Source: Clostridium senegalense JC122 (lineage in GTDB: Bacteria; Bacillota; Clostridia; Clostridiales; Clostridiaceae). From it: 64,000 nucleotides of DNA. The position numbers and the translations under genes were made by a program. Location: assembly GCF_000285575.1 (NCBI RefSeq), contig NZ_HE611050.1, forward strand, positions 1-64,000, given 5' to 3'. This document shows, one piece after another, positions 34,276 through 43,438 of this stretch. Numbering within the stretch: position 1 is the stretch's first letter; each line of letters starts with the position of its first letter. Under the pieces are notes generated by a model. The model had not been told where the DNA came from, made no database searches, and saw nothing but the letters and a program-made list of their open reading frames with translations.

Positions 34276-36753
34276 TTGAATAAAAAACTTAAAAATCATA
34301 TTTCTTTTTTATTAATGTTTTTATGTATGTTCTACGGTATATTAATAAAGCCACAAAACATCAAAGCATATGATACTCCACTAAACACTGTGAATCTTGT
34401 GTTAGATGTATCAAACCCATCACATTACAATCAAGTCCCTGAAACTTTCCGTAAAACTTCTGATATTTCAAGTATAAAAAATAATGCTAATTTAAATCTT
34501 ACTGGCCTAGATAAGTTAAATATCTCTGGTAGTCATCAATTTTCTGGACATAATTTACCTATTTTAATAAAAAACATAGATACAAAGCTTCCAATAACAG
34601 TTGTTGATTTAAGACAAGAATCTCATGGATTTATAAATAGCTTCCCTGTTAGTTGGGCAAACACTCAAAATAATGCTAATGTAGGCTTATCCAAAGATGA
34701 AGTTCTTAAAAAAGAAAAAAATGATTTAGATAGTATTAAGTTAGGTGTGCCTATAAAAGTTTATAACAATCCTAATTTCACTGTAGTCCCAACTACTGTT
34801 GAAAATGAAGAGAAACTTGTTACTTCTAACTCACTATCATATATCCGTATTCCTGTTACTGATAATAATCTGCCTACAGATGATATGGTTGATTACTTCA
34901 TTAAAACGGTAAAGTCACAACCGAAAAATACATGGCTTCATTTTCACTGCAAACATGGTGTAGGTCGAACCACAACATTTATGGTTATGTATGATATGGT
35001 TAAAAACTATAAAGATGTTTCAGCTGAAGATATTATAAAAAGACAAATATTACTAGGTAATTTAAAAGACACTCCAATTAAACCTTTTTATGATAAGAAT
35101 TCTCTTGCATTTTTACAGAACTTTTATAAGTACTGTAAAGAAAACGGTGATAATTTTAACATTAAATATAGCGATTGGAAAAAAACTACAACTACAAGCA
35201 ATAGTTTTTTTCCTATTGCTTTTTTATCTAATTCTTCCTCTAAATCTTACTACATAAAAAATTCTAAAACTCCAACTACTTTATATGTCATTTCACAAAA
35301 TGCAATGACTGCTAGTGAAAGAACAATGATATCTACTCTTCAAGGAATAGTTAATCCTAAATGTTCTTCTCAGATATATACACTTAACTCTTCCCAACCT
35401 GATTATGAAATATGGCTAAATGATTTGAAAAATAATTACGGTATTATATGTAAAAATATTTCAGACCCTTGGGAATTATTGAATATATTTAAAGATTATA
35501 CTGATGGATATGTGCTTTATAATAATGCTTCTTTAAAAAATCCTTCAATAAATAATGCATGTTCTTTTGCATCATTAAATAATTGCATTGCTATTGATGA
35601 AACACTTCAAGACAAAGTAAAATCTCAAGGTATAACAAAAATTAAAGGAGATTGTAGAAATACTGATAAGAACTGGGCTTATGATAATTTATGGGATAAA
35701 GGTTTAAATCACTCAATAGTAATTCAACTTTCTCCTGAAAAAGACACTGCTTTAAGAGATTATGCTATAATGACTAAATCCTTGATATTTTATGAAGATA
35801 GTGTAAGTGACACCTCTCTTAGAGATAAAATATTTTCATCTATGGAACTAGACTCTATTTGTTTAGGTTGGGGCCCTGATGAATTTACAAATGTAAGTAC
35901 AACATCAAAATATGGTGTAGGTATGGTTGCTGCAGATTGGTCTTATAACTTAACTGTATTAAGTGCATTTGATTCATTACCTGTTAATCAAAAATTATCG
36001 CAAAATACTCCCGATAAAAAAAATGCTCATTATGTAACATTTATAATATCCGATGGTGATAATCAACAATGGAACCTTGGAAGTAATTATGGTTCTTTAA
36101 AGTGGTTCGGATCTCCATATAGAGGACAATTTAATTTAGGTTGGTCTCTAAGTCCATCATTATTTTTTTTATCTCCTACTGTATTTGATTTATATTATAA
36201 AACTGCTTCTAATGGAACTAATAGTGATTATTTTATAGTTTCTCCATCAGGTAATGGATATATATATCCTAGTAAATTTAATACAAATGCTCTAACATCA
36301 TATACTACTAGATTAAATGAATATATGAAAAAGACCGATGAAAAATATGTTGCAATTATAGACGATTCATCTTTTTATAATAATGAACTTTGGGATAAAT
36401 TTACTATTAAATCTAATATAGATGGATTATTTTATCTTGATTATCATAGACATGACAACTATCACGGAAAGATTAATTGGTCTAATAATAAACCTATAGT
36501 ATCCTGTAGGGATTTGCTTTGGAGTAACTTAGAGGATGAAGATACTTTAATTAAGAATATAAATGATAGAGTTAAATCAGGTCAAACAGACATTCATGAT
36601 GCTAATAGCTATACCTTTGTTTATGTTCATGCTTGGAGTAAAGATTTAAGTAATGTTAAATATGCTGTTGATAAGCTTAAAGAAAATCCTAACGTTGAAA
36701 TAGTAACTCCTAAAATATTTATGGAAATTATATCTAAGAATGTTACGCACTAA
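34276..36753 (+). CDS. Secreted PTP-like phytase fused to a GxGYxYP domain
   Basis: 825 residues from TTG 34276 behind GGAGGTGAT. A signal peptide (basic start, hydrophobic to about 30) points to export. Residues 45-290 follow the cysteine-phytase family: F-R-K-T-S-D, S-G-S-H-Q-F-S, V-V-D-L-R-Q-E-S-H-G-F-I-N, a general-acid region I-P-V-T-D, and catalytic loop H-C-K-H-G-V-G-R-T near 224. Such enzymes cut phosphate from inositol hexaphosphate or phosphoprotein/lipid substrates. The C-terminal half contains S-P-S-G-N-G-Y-I-Y-P near 656, the signature of the GxGYxYP domain, a putative carbohydrate-active domain. The fusion is unusual. It is a single gene and lies beyond the siderophore operon promoter. 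Confidence 0.85.
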   Translation: MNKKLKNHISFLLMFLCMFYGILIKPQNIKAYDTPLNTVNLVLDVSNPSHYNQVPETFRKTSDISSIKNNANLNLTGLDKLNISGSHQFSGHNLPILIKNIDTKLPITVVDLRQESHGFINSFPVSWANTQNNANVGLSKDEVLKKEKNDLDSIKLGVPIKVYNNPNFTVVPTTVENEEKLVTSNSLSYIRIPVTDNNLPTDDMVDYFIKTVKSQPKNTWLHFHCKHGVGRTTTFMVMYDMVKNYKDVSAEDIIKRQILLGNLKDTPIKPFYDKNSLAFLQNFYKYCKENGDNFNIKYSDWKKTTTTSNSFFPIAFLSNSSSKSYYIKNSKTPTTLYVISQNAMTASERTMISTLQGIVNPKCSSQIYTLNSSQPDYEIWLNDLKNNYGIICKNISDPWELLNIFKDYTDGYVLYNNASLKNPSINNACSFASLNNCIAIDETLQDKVKSQGITKIKGDCRNTDKNWAYDNLWDKGLNHSIVIQLSPEKDTALRDYAIMTKSLIFYEDSVSDTSLRDKIFSSMELDSICLGWGPDEFTNVSTTSKYGVGMVAADWSYNLTVLSAFDSLPVNQKLSQNTPDKKNAHYVTFIISDGDNQQWNLGSNYGSLKWFGSPYRGQFNLGWSLSPSLFFLSPTVFDLYYKTASNGTNSDYFIVSPSGNGYIYPSKFNTNALTSYTTRLNEYMKKTDEKYVAIIDDSSFYNNELWDKFTIKSNIDGLFYLDYHRHDNYHGKINWSNNKPIVSCRDLLWSNLEDEDTLIKNINDRVKSGQTDIHDANSYTFVYVHAWSKDLSNVKYAVDKLKENPNVEIVTPKIFMEIISKNVTH

Positions 36754-36940
36754 TTAAAAATATTTCATTATTAGTTATATATAATAATTAAGGGTTTATT
36801 TTTTAATTTTGTAATTTTTTTGTAATTTTAACCATTAAATTCTATGTTAGAATAATTTTTATAATAATATTATTACTTACTAAATCATTAAAATAACATG
36901 ATAATTTTAAAATTTATCTTACTTTTATGGGGGAAACAAT

Positions 36941-37930
36941 ATGATTTGTGATAAATTAAATTTAATGATACATAATTGCCATGGTTTAGATGAAGTTCAT
37001 GGTACTTTTGGAATGAGTCTTTTTAAAAAATGCAATGCTTTAAATGTAACATTAAAAGATAAAAATGTTGATTCTGAAAAAATTAATATGGCTATTAATT
37101 TAATCAAAGGTAAAACGTCTATATTTTCAAATTTTAGAGGAAATAATCTATTAACTTTAGCTGTAAATATTTCACTTACTGATAATATGGAGGCTAGTTT
37201 AGAGGAAATTATAAATATATATAATAAATTAAAAGAACAATTTTTTTCAAACCAATATCTTGTTTTAGCAGCTCAAGTTATTTTTGATGCAAAAGATAGG
37301 GTTAATACAAATGATGCTATAATAAATACAAGAACTGTATATAATCTTATGAAAAACAATCATAGATTTTTAACTGGTCACGAGGATATAGCTTGTGCTG
37401 CTATGATTGCTACAACTTCTAAGAATTATGATGAAACTTTTAATGAAATAGAAAAATGTTATACTATTCTTAAAAAACATGGACTTTGGAGCGGAAATAA
37501 CCTTCAAACATTATCTCATGTATTGTGCTTTATAAATCTTCCAGCAGAAGATAAGTGTAAAAAAGTTGTTGAGCTTAAAGAAAAACTTGAAACCTACAAT
37601 GTTCCTTTAAAAAGTTATTCTTTGCCACTTTTAGGTATAGCCTCTTTTGTCACAGATGACACTGATGCTTTTGCTAAAACTGTTGTTACTACAAGTAATG
37701 AATTAAAAAAAGAAAAAGGTTTTGGGACCATTTCTATGGGAGCATTGATTAGGAATATGATTTCTGCATCTTTAGTAACTTCAATGTATATTGATACCAT
37801 GGATGACGTTATTAAAGAGAATTTAATAAATACTACAAACAATGTTGCATTAACTGTTGCAATTGCAATAGAAATAGCTACAATGGCAGCTGTTTCATCT
37901 GCCGCTGCAGCATCTAGTGCTAGTAACTAG
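36941..37930 (+). CDS. DUF4003 family protein
   Basis: 329 residues, soluble and largely helical, starting after GGGGGAAACAAT. The order of segments (N-x-x-G-L-x-E-V-H-G-T-F-G early, L-T-G-H-E-D-I-A-C-A-A-M in the middle, W-S-G-N-N-L-Q-T-L-S-H-V-L, and an Ala/Ser-rich hydrophobic tail) fits DUF4003 proteins common in clostridia and bacilli. No catalytic motif is visible and the function is unknown. It is monocistronic and followed by a clear terminator. Confidence 0.75.
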   Translation: MICDKLNLMIHNCHGLDEVHGTFGMSLFKKCNALNVTLKDKNVDSEKINMAINLIKGKTSIFSNFRGNNLLTLAVNISLTDNMEASLEEIINIYNKLKEQFFSNQYLVLAAQVIFDAKDRVNTNDAIINTRTVYNLMKNNHRFLTGHEDIACAAMIATTSKNYDETFNEIEKCYTILKKHGLWSGNNLQTLSHVLCFINLPAEDKCKKVVELKEKLETYNVPLKSYSLPLLGIASFVTDDTDAFAKTVVTTSNELKKEKGFGTISMGALIRNMISASLVTSMYIDTMDDVIKENLINTTNNVALTVAIAIEIATMAAVSSAAAASSASN

Positions 37931-37949
37931 TTTAAACTATTAAATTTAA

Positions 37950-37996
37950 TAAACCATTGAAAAATGAATTATTATTTTTCAATGGTTTTATTATTT
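37950..37996. terminator. Bidirectional terminator between DUF4003 and MATE genes
   Basis: AAACCATTGAAAAAT pairs with ATTTTTCAATGGTTT across eight bases, with T-rich sequence after it. It serves both convergent genes. Confidence 0.85.
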
Positions 37997-38000
37997 TTAC

Positions 38001-39338
38001 TTAAATTTTATTCCATCTTCCACTTTTTATATATACAAAAGATATAGTTACAGAAATAAATGTTGCTATTGGCGCTGCAATACCTATTCCTAGTAAACTA
38101 GTTGGTATATAAACACTTAATATATACGCTAATGGTACACGAATTAAAATTGATGCTAAAATTCCATTAATCATGGTGAACTTAGTTTTTCCACATCCAT
38201 TTAAGAAACCATTTTGACAAAACCCAAAGGCAACTAGCATGAAATCAATACTAAATGTTCTCATATATTGTGCTCCTGCCAAAGTTACATCTGGATCTGC
38301 TTTAAACATATGCATAATTGACTGAGCATTTATTTGGGCCCAGGCAAAGAATACTATGGAACATAAAAAAGCAAGTAACATACTAGCATTTAAAGCTTTT
38401 TTAGCACGTTCTGGTTTATTAGCCCCAATATTTTGCGCTGTAATTGATGTTATTGCACCTGAAAATGCAATGGCTGGAAGCATTGCAAACATATCAAATT
38501 TACTGGCTATTCCCACTGCTGCTGCTGGAACTACTCCTAAAGTATTTATAATAGCTGTTATAATTAAAAAAGATACTGAAACCATTGTTTCTTGAAGCGA
38601 TACTGGTATCCCTAGCTTTATAAGCTTTAATGCTTTATCCTTATGTATTTTAAAGTTTTTAAATTTAAACTGAAATATAAAATTTCTTTTGCTTAAATAA
38701 ATAATAGCTAGTAGTACACTAACACCTTGAGATGCTATAGTAGCTATTGCTGCTCCTGATGGACCTAATTTAAATTTTCCAACCAAAATTAAATCAAGAA
38801 CGATATTGGTAATACAAGCAATTGCAATAAAAATCATAGGGCTTTTAGAATCACCTATTCCTCTTAACATGGCACTAATACCATTATACCCAAAAATAAA
38901 TATTATTCCTGCTGAGCAAATTAGAACATATTCTTTTGCTCCACTAAATGCTTCTACTGGTGTTCTTAACATTTTTAAAAATGATGGTGTTAAAAACATC
39001 ATAACTATAGTAAACAAAATTGCAAAACCAACAAATAATGTTAGCATAGTACTTATTGTTTCAACTGTATCTTTTTCCTTTTCCGCACCAAAGTATTGAG
39101 CTATTAATATGGTTCCCCCCATAGTTAATCCTGATATTAAGCTCGTCAATATTTGCATAACTTGACTTCCAATTGATACTGCGGATATACTAATTGAACT
39201 TCCAAACCATCCTACTATAGCCATATCAACGGCTCCATATAAAGCTTGTATAAAGTTTGCGATTAAAAATGGTATAGCAAACATCAGTAAGGATTTATAA
39301 ATGTTGCCTTCTGTTAAAATTTTATTGTTTTTTTCCAT
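38001..39338 (-). CDS. MATE family efflux transporter with attenuator-like leader
   Basis: 445 residues with about twelve membrane helices and typical MATE motifs (A-I-P-F-L-I-A-N-F-I-Q-A-L-Y-G-A-V-D-M-A-I-V-G-W near the N-terminus; repeated half at about 230). It should export drugs or metabolites using Na+ or H+ gradients. It differs from the MATE gene at the siderophore locus and shows no Fur site. Its 5' leader carries a complete terminator hairpin with an overlapping nine-codon ORF (39371-39421), suggesting induction by a ribosome-targeting compound or by slowed translation. The start follows GGGAGAAGGGG. Confidence 0.9.
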   Translation of the reverse strand: MEKNNKILTEGNIYKSLLMFAIPFLIANFIQALYGAVDMAIVGWFGSSISISAVSIGSQVMQILTSLISGLTMGGTILIAQYFGAEKEKDTVETISTMLTLFVGFAILFTIVMMFLTPSFLKMLRTPVEAFSGAKEYVLICSAGIIFIFGYNGISAMLRGIGDSKSPMIFIAIACITNIVLDLILVGKFKLGPSGAAIATIASQGVSVLLAIIYLSKRNFIFQFKFKNFKIHKDKALKLIKLGIPVSLQETMVSVSFLIITAIINTLGVVPAAAVGIASKFDMFAMLPAIAFSGAITSITAQNIGANKPERAKKALNASMLLAFLCSIVFFAWAQINAQSIMHMFKADPDVTLAGAQYMRTFSIDFMLVAFGFCQNGFLNGCGKTKFTMINGILASILIRVPLAYILSVYIPTSLLGIGIAAPIATFISVTISFVYIKSGRWNKI

Positions 39339-39370
39339 TTTACCCCTTCTCCCAATTATTTAATTATTAC

Positions 39371-39420
39371 TAAAAAAGCCGGATAAGTCAGTTAACGATA
39401 GTTAACCATCTTATCCGGCA
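39371..39420 (-). promoter_or_regulatory. Leader terminator hairpin upstream of MATE gene
   Basis: GCCGGATAAG (39419-39410 read on minus) pairs with CTTATCCGGC (39387-39378) around an inner GTTAAC-TATC-GTTAAC stem and is followed by six T, a full intrinsic terminator 32 bp before the MATE start. A small ORF starts at the 5' arm and stops in the loop. Confidence 0.75.
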
Positions 39421-39421
39421 T
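39392..39421 (-). CDS. Possible nine-codon leader peptide
   Basis: ATG at 39421 opens M-P-D-K-M-V-N-Y-R and stops at 39392 inside the terminator loop. A GGAGG lies about 15 bases upstream, rather far. A ribosome stalled in this ORF would cover the 5' arm of the hairpin and favour read-through, as in antibiotic-resistance leaders. Only the position supports it. Confidence 0.4.
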   Translation of the reverse strand: MPDKMVNYR

Positions 39422-39512
39422 ATATTACAAATATATCCTCCGATGACATTATTGATAATATCATATAAAAAAAATAATTGTCAATAAAAACTTTTAAATT
39501 TATATTTTTAAT

Positions 39513-39672
39513 ATATAGTGTTCTAAGTTCACTTTTAAAATTATCCATTCAAAAACTTGGATACCTAAAATAGTGAGACATGCTCCGAATCACCTAGAAT
39601 TCAACACTGTATCTTGTATAAAAATATTTTAAGGTTATTGAATAAATTTAAATTGGAGCTTGTTTCCCTATA
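39513..39672 (+). repeat. Intergenic repeat R3 (160 bp)
   Basis: Near-copy of R2 by eye: same length, same TATAG...CCCTATA ends, and shared inner blocks such as ATGCTCCGAATCAC and GTATCTTGTATAAAAATATT. It lies just beyond the stop of the HD-domain gene on the minus strand. Confidence 0.78.
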
Positions 39673-39684
39673 CAAATCTAATTT

Positions 39685-40371
39685 TTAAGATTGATTGTTA
39701 AGCTTATTGTAATACTCATCTATAAGCTTATATGAAGCTTCTTTTATATCACTATTTTGTAGTTCATCTATTTTAGATTTTGCTTCTAACTTATTTTCAT
39801 CTAAAGTACTATTATTATCTTTAAAGAGTTTTGCTATTTTATCTGCTGCCCTTACAGTTTCAACAACTTTCAAATAATTTTCATCTTTTATCTCTTCTGT
39901 ATATTTAGATCCTTTATGCCATCTTACTGCCAATATTATAAGCTCTTTAGCTTTATCATCACAATTTAAAATTTTATCCATATTTTCTTCCAAATATTTT
40001 GCACCAACTTTATTATGTTCATCACCAGTATGCTTTTGAATATCATGAAGTAATGCTGAAATTCCAACTATATCTTTATATTTTTCATCCATTCCTAACT
40101 CATCAAAAAGTATTAATGATATTTCTTTTACTTTTTTACTATGCTCTACTAGCTCTTCAGCATCTTTTTCACCTAATGATTTATTTATTTCTCTTATTTT
40201 TTTTAATACCTCTTCTTCATTATATGTAATATTGCTACCATTTTCATTTATGGTATTAGTACTTATACTTTTAGAATGATTTTTATTTTTTACATATATA
40301 AAACTGCCGCTAATTAAACTGATTATAGATATACCACACAAAATAATTATCAATTTTTTTCTCAAGATCAT
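39685..40371 (-). CDS. Membrane-anchored HD domain protein
   Basis: 228 residues: a single N-terminal membrane helix (residues 5-27), a linker, then an HD phosphohydrolase domain with E-H-S-K-K-V (first His), A-L-L-H-D-I-Q (HD pair), a following H-N-K-V-G-A and R-W-H, and a late A-A-D-K-I Asp. HD proteins are metal-dependent phosphohydrolases of nucleotides or signalling molecules. The active site faces the outside if the helix is a type II anchor. The substrate is unknown. It is a single gene flanked by repeats R3 and R4. Confidence 0.75.
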   Translation of the reverse strand: MILRKKLIIILCGISIISLISGSFIYVKNKNHSKSISTNTINENGSNITYNEEEVLKKIREINKSLGEKDAEELVEHSKKVKEISLILFDELGMDEKYKDIVGISALLHDIQKHTGDEHNKVGAKYLEENMDKILNCDDKAKELIILAVRWHKGSKYTEEIKDENYLKVVETVRAADKIAKLFKDNNSTLDENKLEAKSKIDELQNSDIKEASYKLIDEYYNKLNNQS

Positions 40372-40397
40372 ACCTCCAGTATATATAAGATTTTTCT

Positions 40398-40640
40398 AGT
40401 TAAGAATTAAGAGTGAATAGTTAACAGTTGTGGTTATTACTACTCACTTCGTTCCTAGTAATTCTCAACGTATCTTTTTATAAATTTGCAAAGCAAATTA
40501 TATGATTAAATTAAAAGAAACTAATTTCCGGTTTTATCCTCAAACCTTAACTGTTAATTTCTAATTTTTTAACTAACTATATTTATACTTACTTTTTTAA
40601 CTAATAACAAAGATTTGATGGATAAATTTAAACTTATTTA
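40398..40640 (+). repeat. Intergenic repeat R4, truncated copy (about 243 bp)
   Basis: Shares with R1 the blocks GAGTGAATAGTTAACAGTTG, GGTTATTACTACTCACTTCG and TTTGCAAAGCAAATTATAT but lacks the TATAGGG terminus. It lies between the HD gene and the ABC-F gene. Confidence 0.65.
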
Positions 40641-40727
40641 TTGCTTAAAACAATTTTATATTTTAACCTTGTCAGTTTAATATCAAAAGTTTAAATTTTT
40701 ATTAAATATAACCACTTAAACTAAATA

Positions 40728-40767
40728 AGCCATTTAAAGATAGTTTTAAAAACTATCTTTAAATGGC
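40728..40767 (-). terminator. Terminator after the ABC-F gene
   Basis: GCCATTTAAAGATAGTTTT forms a perfect long stem with AAAACTATCTTTAAATGGC; the minus-strand side runs into TTATTTAG. Placed directly after the ABC-F stop. Confidence 0.75.
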
Positions 40768-40773
40768 GTTATT

Positions 40774-42684
40774 TTAACTATTCTTCTGCTCTTCTATTCT
40801 ATCTGCAAGCTCATTTAGGTATACCCATCTTTCCATTAAATAATCAAGTTCACCTTTTAATGTCTCTTGAGCTTTTAATAGCTCTTGTAACTTCACAAAA
40901 TCGCTTCCATTTTTAGCTATTTCTTTTTCTATATTTTCTATTTCTTCTTCTTTTGATGAAATATTATCATCTATTTCTTCATATTCTTTCTGTTCTTTAA
41001 AGGAGAATTTTAGTGGTTTATCTTTTTTCCTATTTTTATATTCAGTTTTTTCTTTAACCTCTTTTTTATCCCCTTCTTCTTTTAAAAATGCTTCTTCATA
41101 ATCTTTATAATCACTATAGTTTCCTGTAATTTCTATAATTTCACCATTTCCTCTAAAAGAAAGTATTTTGTTAGCTACTCTATTTAAAAAATATCTATCG
41201 TGAGATACAGTTATTACTGTGCCATTAAACTCCTCTAAATATTGCTCAAGTATTGCTAAAGTGTCAATATCTAAATCATTGGTAGGCTCATCTAAAAATA
41301 ATACATTAGGACTCTCCATAAGTATTTTTAGTAGATATAATCTTCTTCTTTCACCACCTGAAAGTTTATTTATAGGTGTATACTGACTAGGTCCTTCAAA
41401 TAAAAATCTTTCAAGCATTTGAGATGCAGATATTTTACTTCCATCATTAGTTGTTATAAATTCCGCACTTTCTTTTATATAATCTATAGCTCTTAGATCA
41501 TAATTCATATCTTCATTTTCTTGTGAAAAATATCCAAGTTTTACTGTGTCTCCAAAGGTAATTACTCCACTGTCTGGTTTTAATTTATCACTTAAAATAT
41601 TTAAAAGAGTAGACTTTCCTATCCCATTATTTCCTATTATTCCAACTCTATCTTCTTTAGTGGCTATATAGTTAAAATCTTTTATTATAAGTTTATCATC
41701 AAAATTTTTACTTATATTTTCAGCTTCTATTATTTTTTTACCAAGTCTGCTACTGCCAGTACTTATATTAACTTTTTCACTACTTATATCAATTTTTCCA
41801 TTTTTAATTTCTTCAAATCTATCAAGTCTTGCCTTTTGCTTAGTACTTCTTGCCTTTGCACCTCTTTTTACCCATTCAAGCTCTCTTCTATATAAATTTT
41901 GTCTTTTTCTTTCAAGACTCTCTTGCATTTCCATACGTTCTATTCTTTTCTCAACAAAAACAGAATAATTTCCATCATATGTATATAAATTACCTTTTTC
42001 TATTTCAAAAATTTTATTTGCAACCCTATCTAAAAAATATCTATCATGAGTAATCATAAGCAATGCACATTTTCTTACTTTCAATTCATTTTCAAGCCAT
42101 TCAATAGCCTCATTGTCCATATGATTTGTAGGCTCATCTAATATCAAAAGATCACACTGTGCAATTAAACTACTAGCTAATGCTATTCTTTTTCTTTGTC
42201 CACCGGATAATTTTTTCACTTTTTCATTAAAGTTATTTACTCCAAGTTTCGTTAAAATTCTTTTAGCATCACTTTCAACTTGCCATCCATTTAAAGCATC
42301 CATTTTATTTTGTAATGCTGTTAATTTATTTTGAAATTTAGTATTAGTACTATCCTTCTCTAGATTATATACTGTCTCTTCATATTCTCTTAAAACTTTC
42401 ATAACTTCTGAAGATCCTTTAAACACTAAATCTAAAACATTATCTTCATCATCGTAAAACACTTCTTGAGCTAAATATTCTACTCTTAACCCATTCATTT
42501 TTACTATAGTTCCATTCTCATAATTTTCTATTCCAGCAACAATTTTCAAAAGAGTTGATTTACCAGCACCATTTACTCCTATAATCCCAATTTTATCTTC
42601 ACTAGAAATCGTTAATTTTATATCATTTAGTAAAATTTTATCACTATAGCTTTTAGTTATATTATCTAAAGTTATTAAATTCAT
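40774..42684 (-). CDS. ABC-F family ATPase (YdiF/Uup-like)
   Basis: 636 residues with two ATPase domains and no membrane segments. Domain 1: G-V-N-G-A-G-K-S-T, L-S-G-G-Q-R-K-R, L-L-I-L-D-E-P-T-N-H. Domain 2: G-N-N-G-I-G-K-S-T, L-S-G-G-E-R-R-R, V-L-F-L-D-E-P-T-N-D. Between them lies the basic interdomain linker typical of ABC-F (R-A-K-A-R-S-T-K-Q-K-A-R), and the C-terminus is a charged coiled coil. ABC-F proteins bind the ribosome E site and affect translation or protect against antibiotics. The long linker and C-terminal coil favour a housekeeping YdiF/Uup type over a resistance type. It is a single gene with a clear terminator. Confidence 0.9.
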   Translation of the reverse strand: MNLITLDNITKSYSDKILLNDIKLTISSEDKIGIIGVNGAGKSTLLKIVAGIENYENGTIVKMNGLRVEYLAQEVFYDDEDNVLDLVFKGSSEVMKVLREYEETVYNLEKDSTNTKFQNKLTALQNKMDALNGWQVESDAKRILTKLGVNNFNEKVKKLSGGQRKRIALASSLIAQCDLLILDEPTNHMDNEAIEWLENELKVRKCALLMITHDRYFLDRVANKIFEIEKGNLYTYDGNYSVFVEKRIERMEMQESLERKRQNLYRRELEWVKRGAKARSTKQKARLDRFEEIKNGKIDISSEKVNISTGSSRLGKKIIEAENISKNFDDKLIIKDFNYIATKEDRVGIIGNNGIGKSTLLNILSDKLKPDSGVITFGDTVKLGYFSQENEDMNYDLRAIDYIKESAEFITTNDGSKISASQMLERFLFEGPSQYTPINKLSGGERRRLYLLKILMESPNVLFLDEPTNDLDIDTLAILEQYLEEFNGTVITVSHDRYFLNRVANKILSFRGNGEIIEITGNYSDYKDYEEAFLKEEGDKKEVKEKTEYKNRKKDKPLKFSFKEQKEYEEIDDNISSKEEEIENIEKEIAKNGSDFVKLQELLKAQETLKGELDYLMERWVYLNELADRIEEQKNS

Positions 42685-42712
42685 TTATTACCATCCTCTT
42701 GCTTTAATTTAT

Positions 42713-42871
42713 CTATATGACTCCAAGTTTACTTATAAGATATTTTATCTTAATACTTGGAAGTCTAAAAGAATGACGCAAGCTCGTAAGTATCTAAAGT
42801 AAGTACTTTCTTATAACATGAAAATATTTTCAAATTATTTAACAGATTTAAACTTGAGCTTGTATCCATAT
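42713..42871 (+). repeat. Intergenic repeat R5 (159 bp), divergent R2/R3 relative
   Basis: Same size and layout as R2 and R3: CTATA start, TCCAAGT...ACTTGGA hairpin, AACTTGAGCTTGTATCC near the end. The middle has diverged strongly but the hairpin pairing is kept. Confidence 0.6.
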
Positions 42872-43438
42872 AATACTTAAATAAATTATATACTATATTA
42901 AATTTTTCTGCTAGTTTACCTTTAAAATATGTAAAGTTATACTTTTAACACATATTATTATTTAATCCGTGTTTTTTACCACATTTTACATATTTTTTCT
43001 ATATAAAGTTACTAAATTTATATATTAATAACATTTTTTTAATATAATTTAAGTTTAGTAATTGATTTTCACTTAAAAAGCATATATACTCAATGTATAG
43101 TATTTTGTTAATAATTTGATTATTATTTTATTTCACAAGAAAATTTTATTATTATTTATTTTTTATTTTTATAGCAATTCAAATTCATAAATTCTTAGTT
43201 GTGTTTACATATTCAAAATTGTCTTAATACTTTTTATATTAAAACTGATATAACAATTAAGTTTTTGCTGAATGTTTTGCTTTGTATTTATTTTAATATT
43301 ATACAAATATTGTTTTTAGTTTTTCAAAATTAAAGTCTTTTGCATAATATAATTCATATTATAGATGATATAATTATATTTATAATAATTTTAAAAGACT
43401 TTAACAAAAAAACATTGAGATTATAAAGGAGTGGACTT
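42872..43438 (+). promoter_or_regulatory. Glutaminase upstream region with inverted repeat around the promoter
   Basis: 567 bp of AT-rich DNA without genes. TTAAAGTCTTTT (43330-43341) and its exact complement (43393-43404) bracket an extended -10 box TGATATAAT (43367-43374). The repeats would lie at about -50 and +15 of the transcript, suggesting a looped or two-site operator for the glutaminase gene. The ribosome site AAGGAGTGGACTT ends the region. Confidence 0.45.

Noticed and set aside
40774-42684. ABC-F gene as an antibiotic-resistance factor
   Set aside because: Linker and C-terminal coil look like housekeeping YdiF/Uup types, and no attenuator-type leader precedes it.
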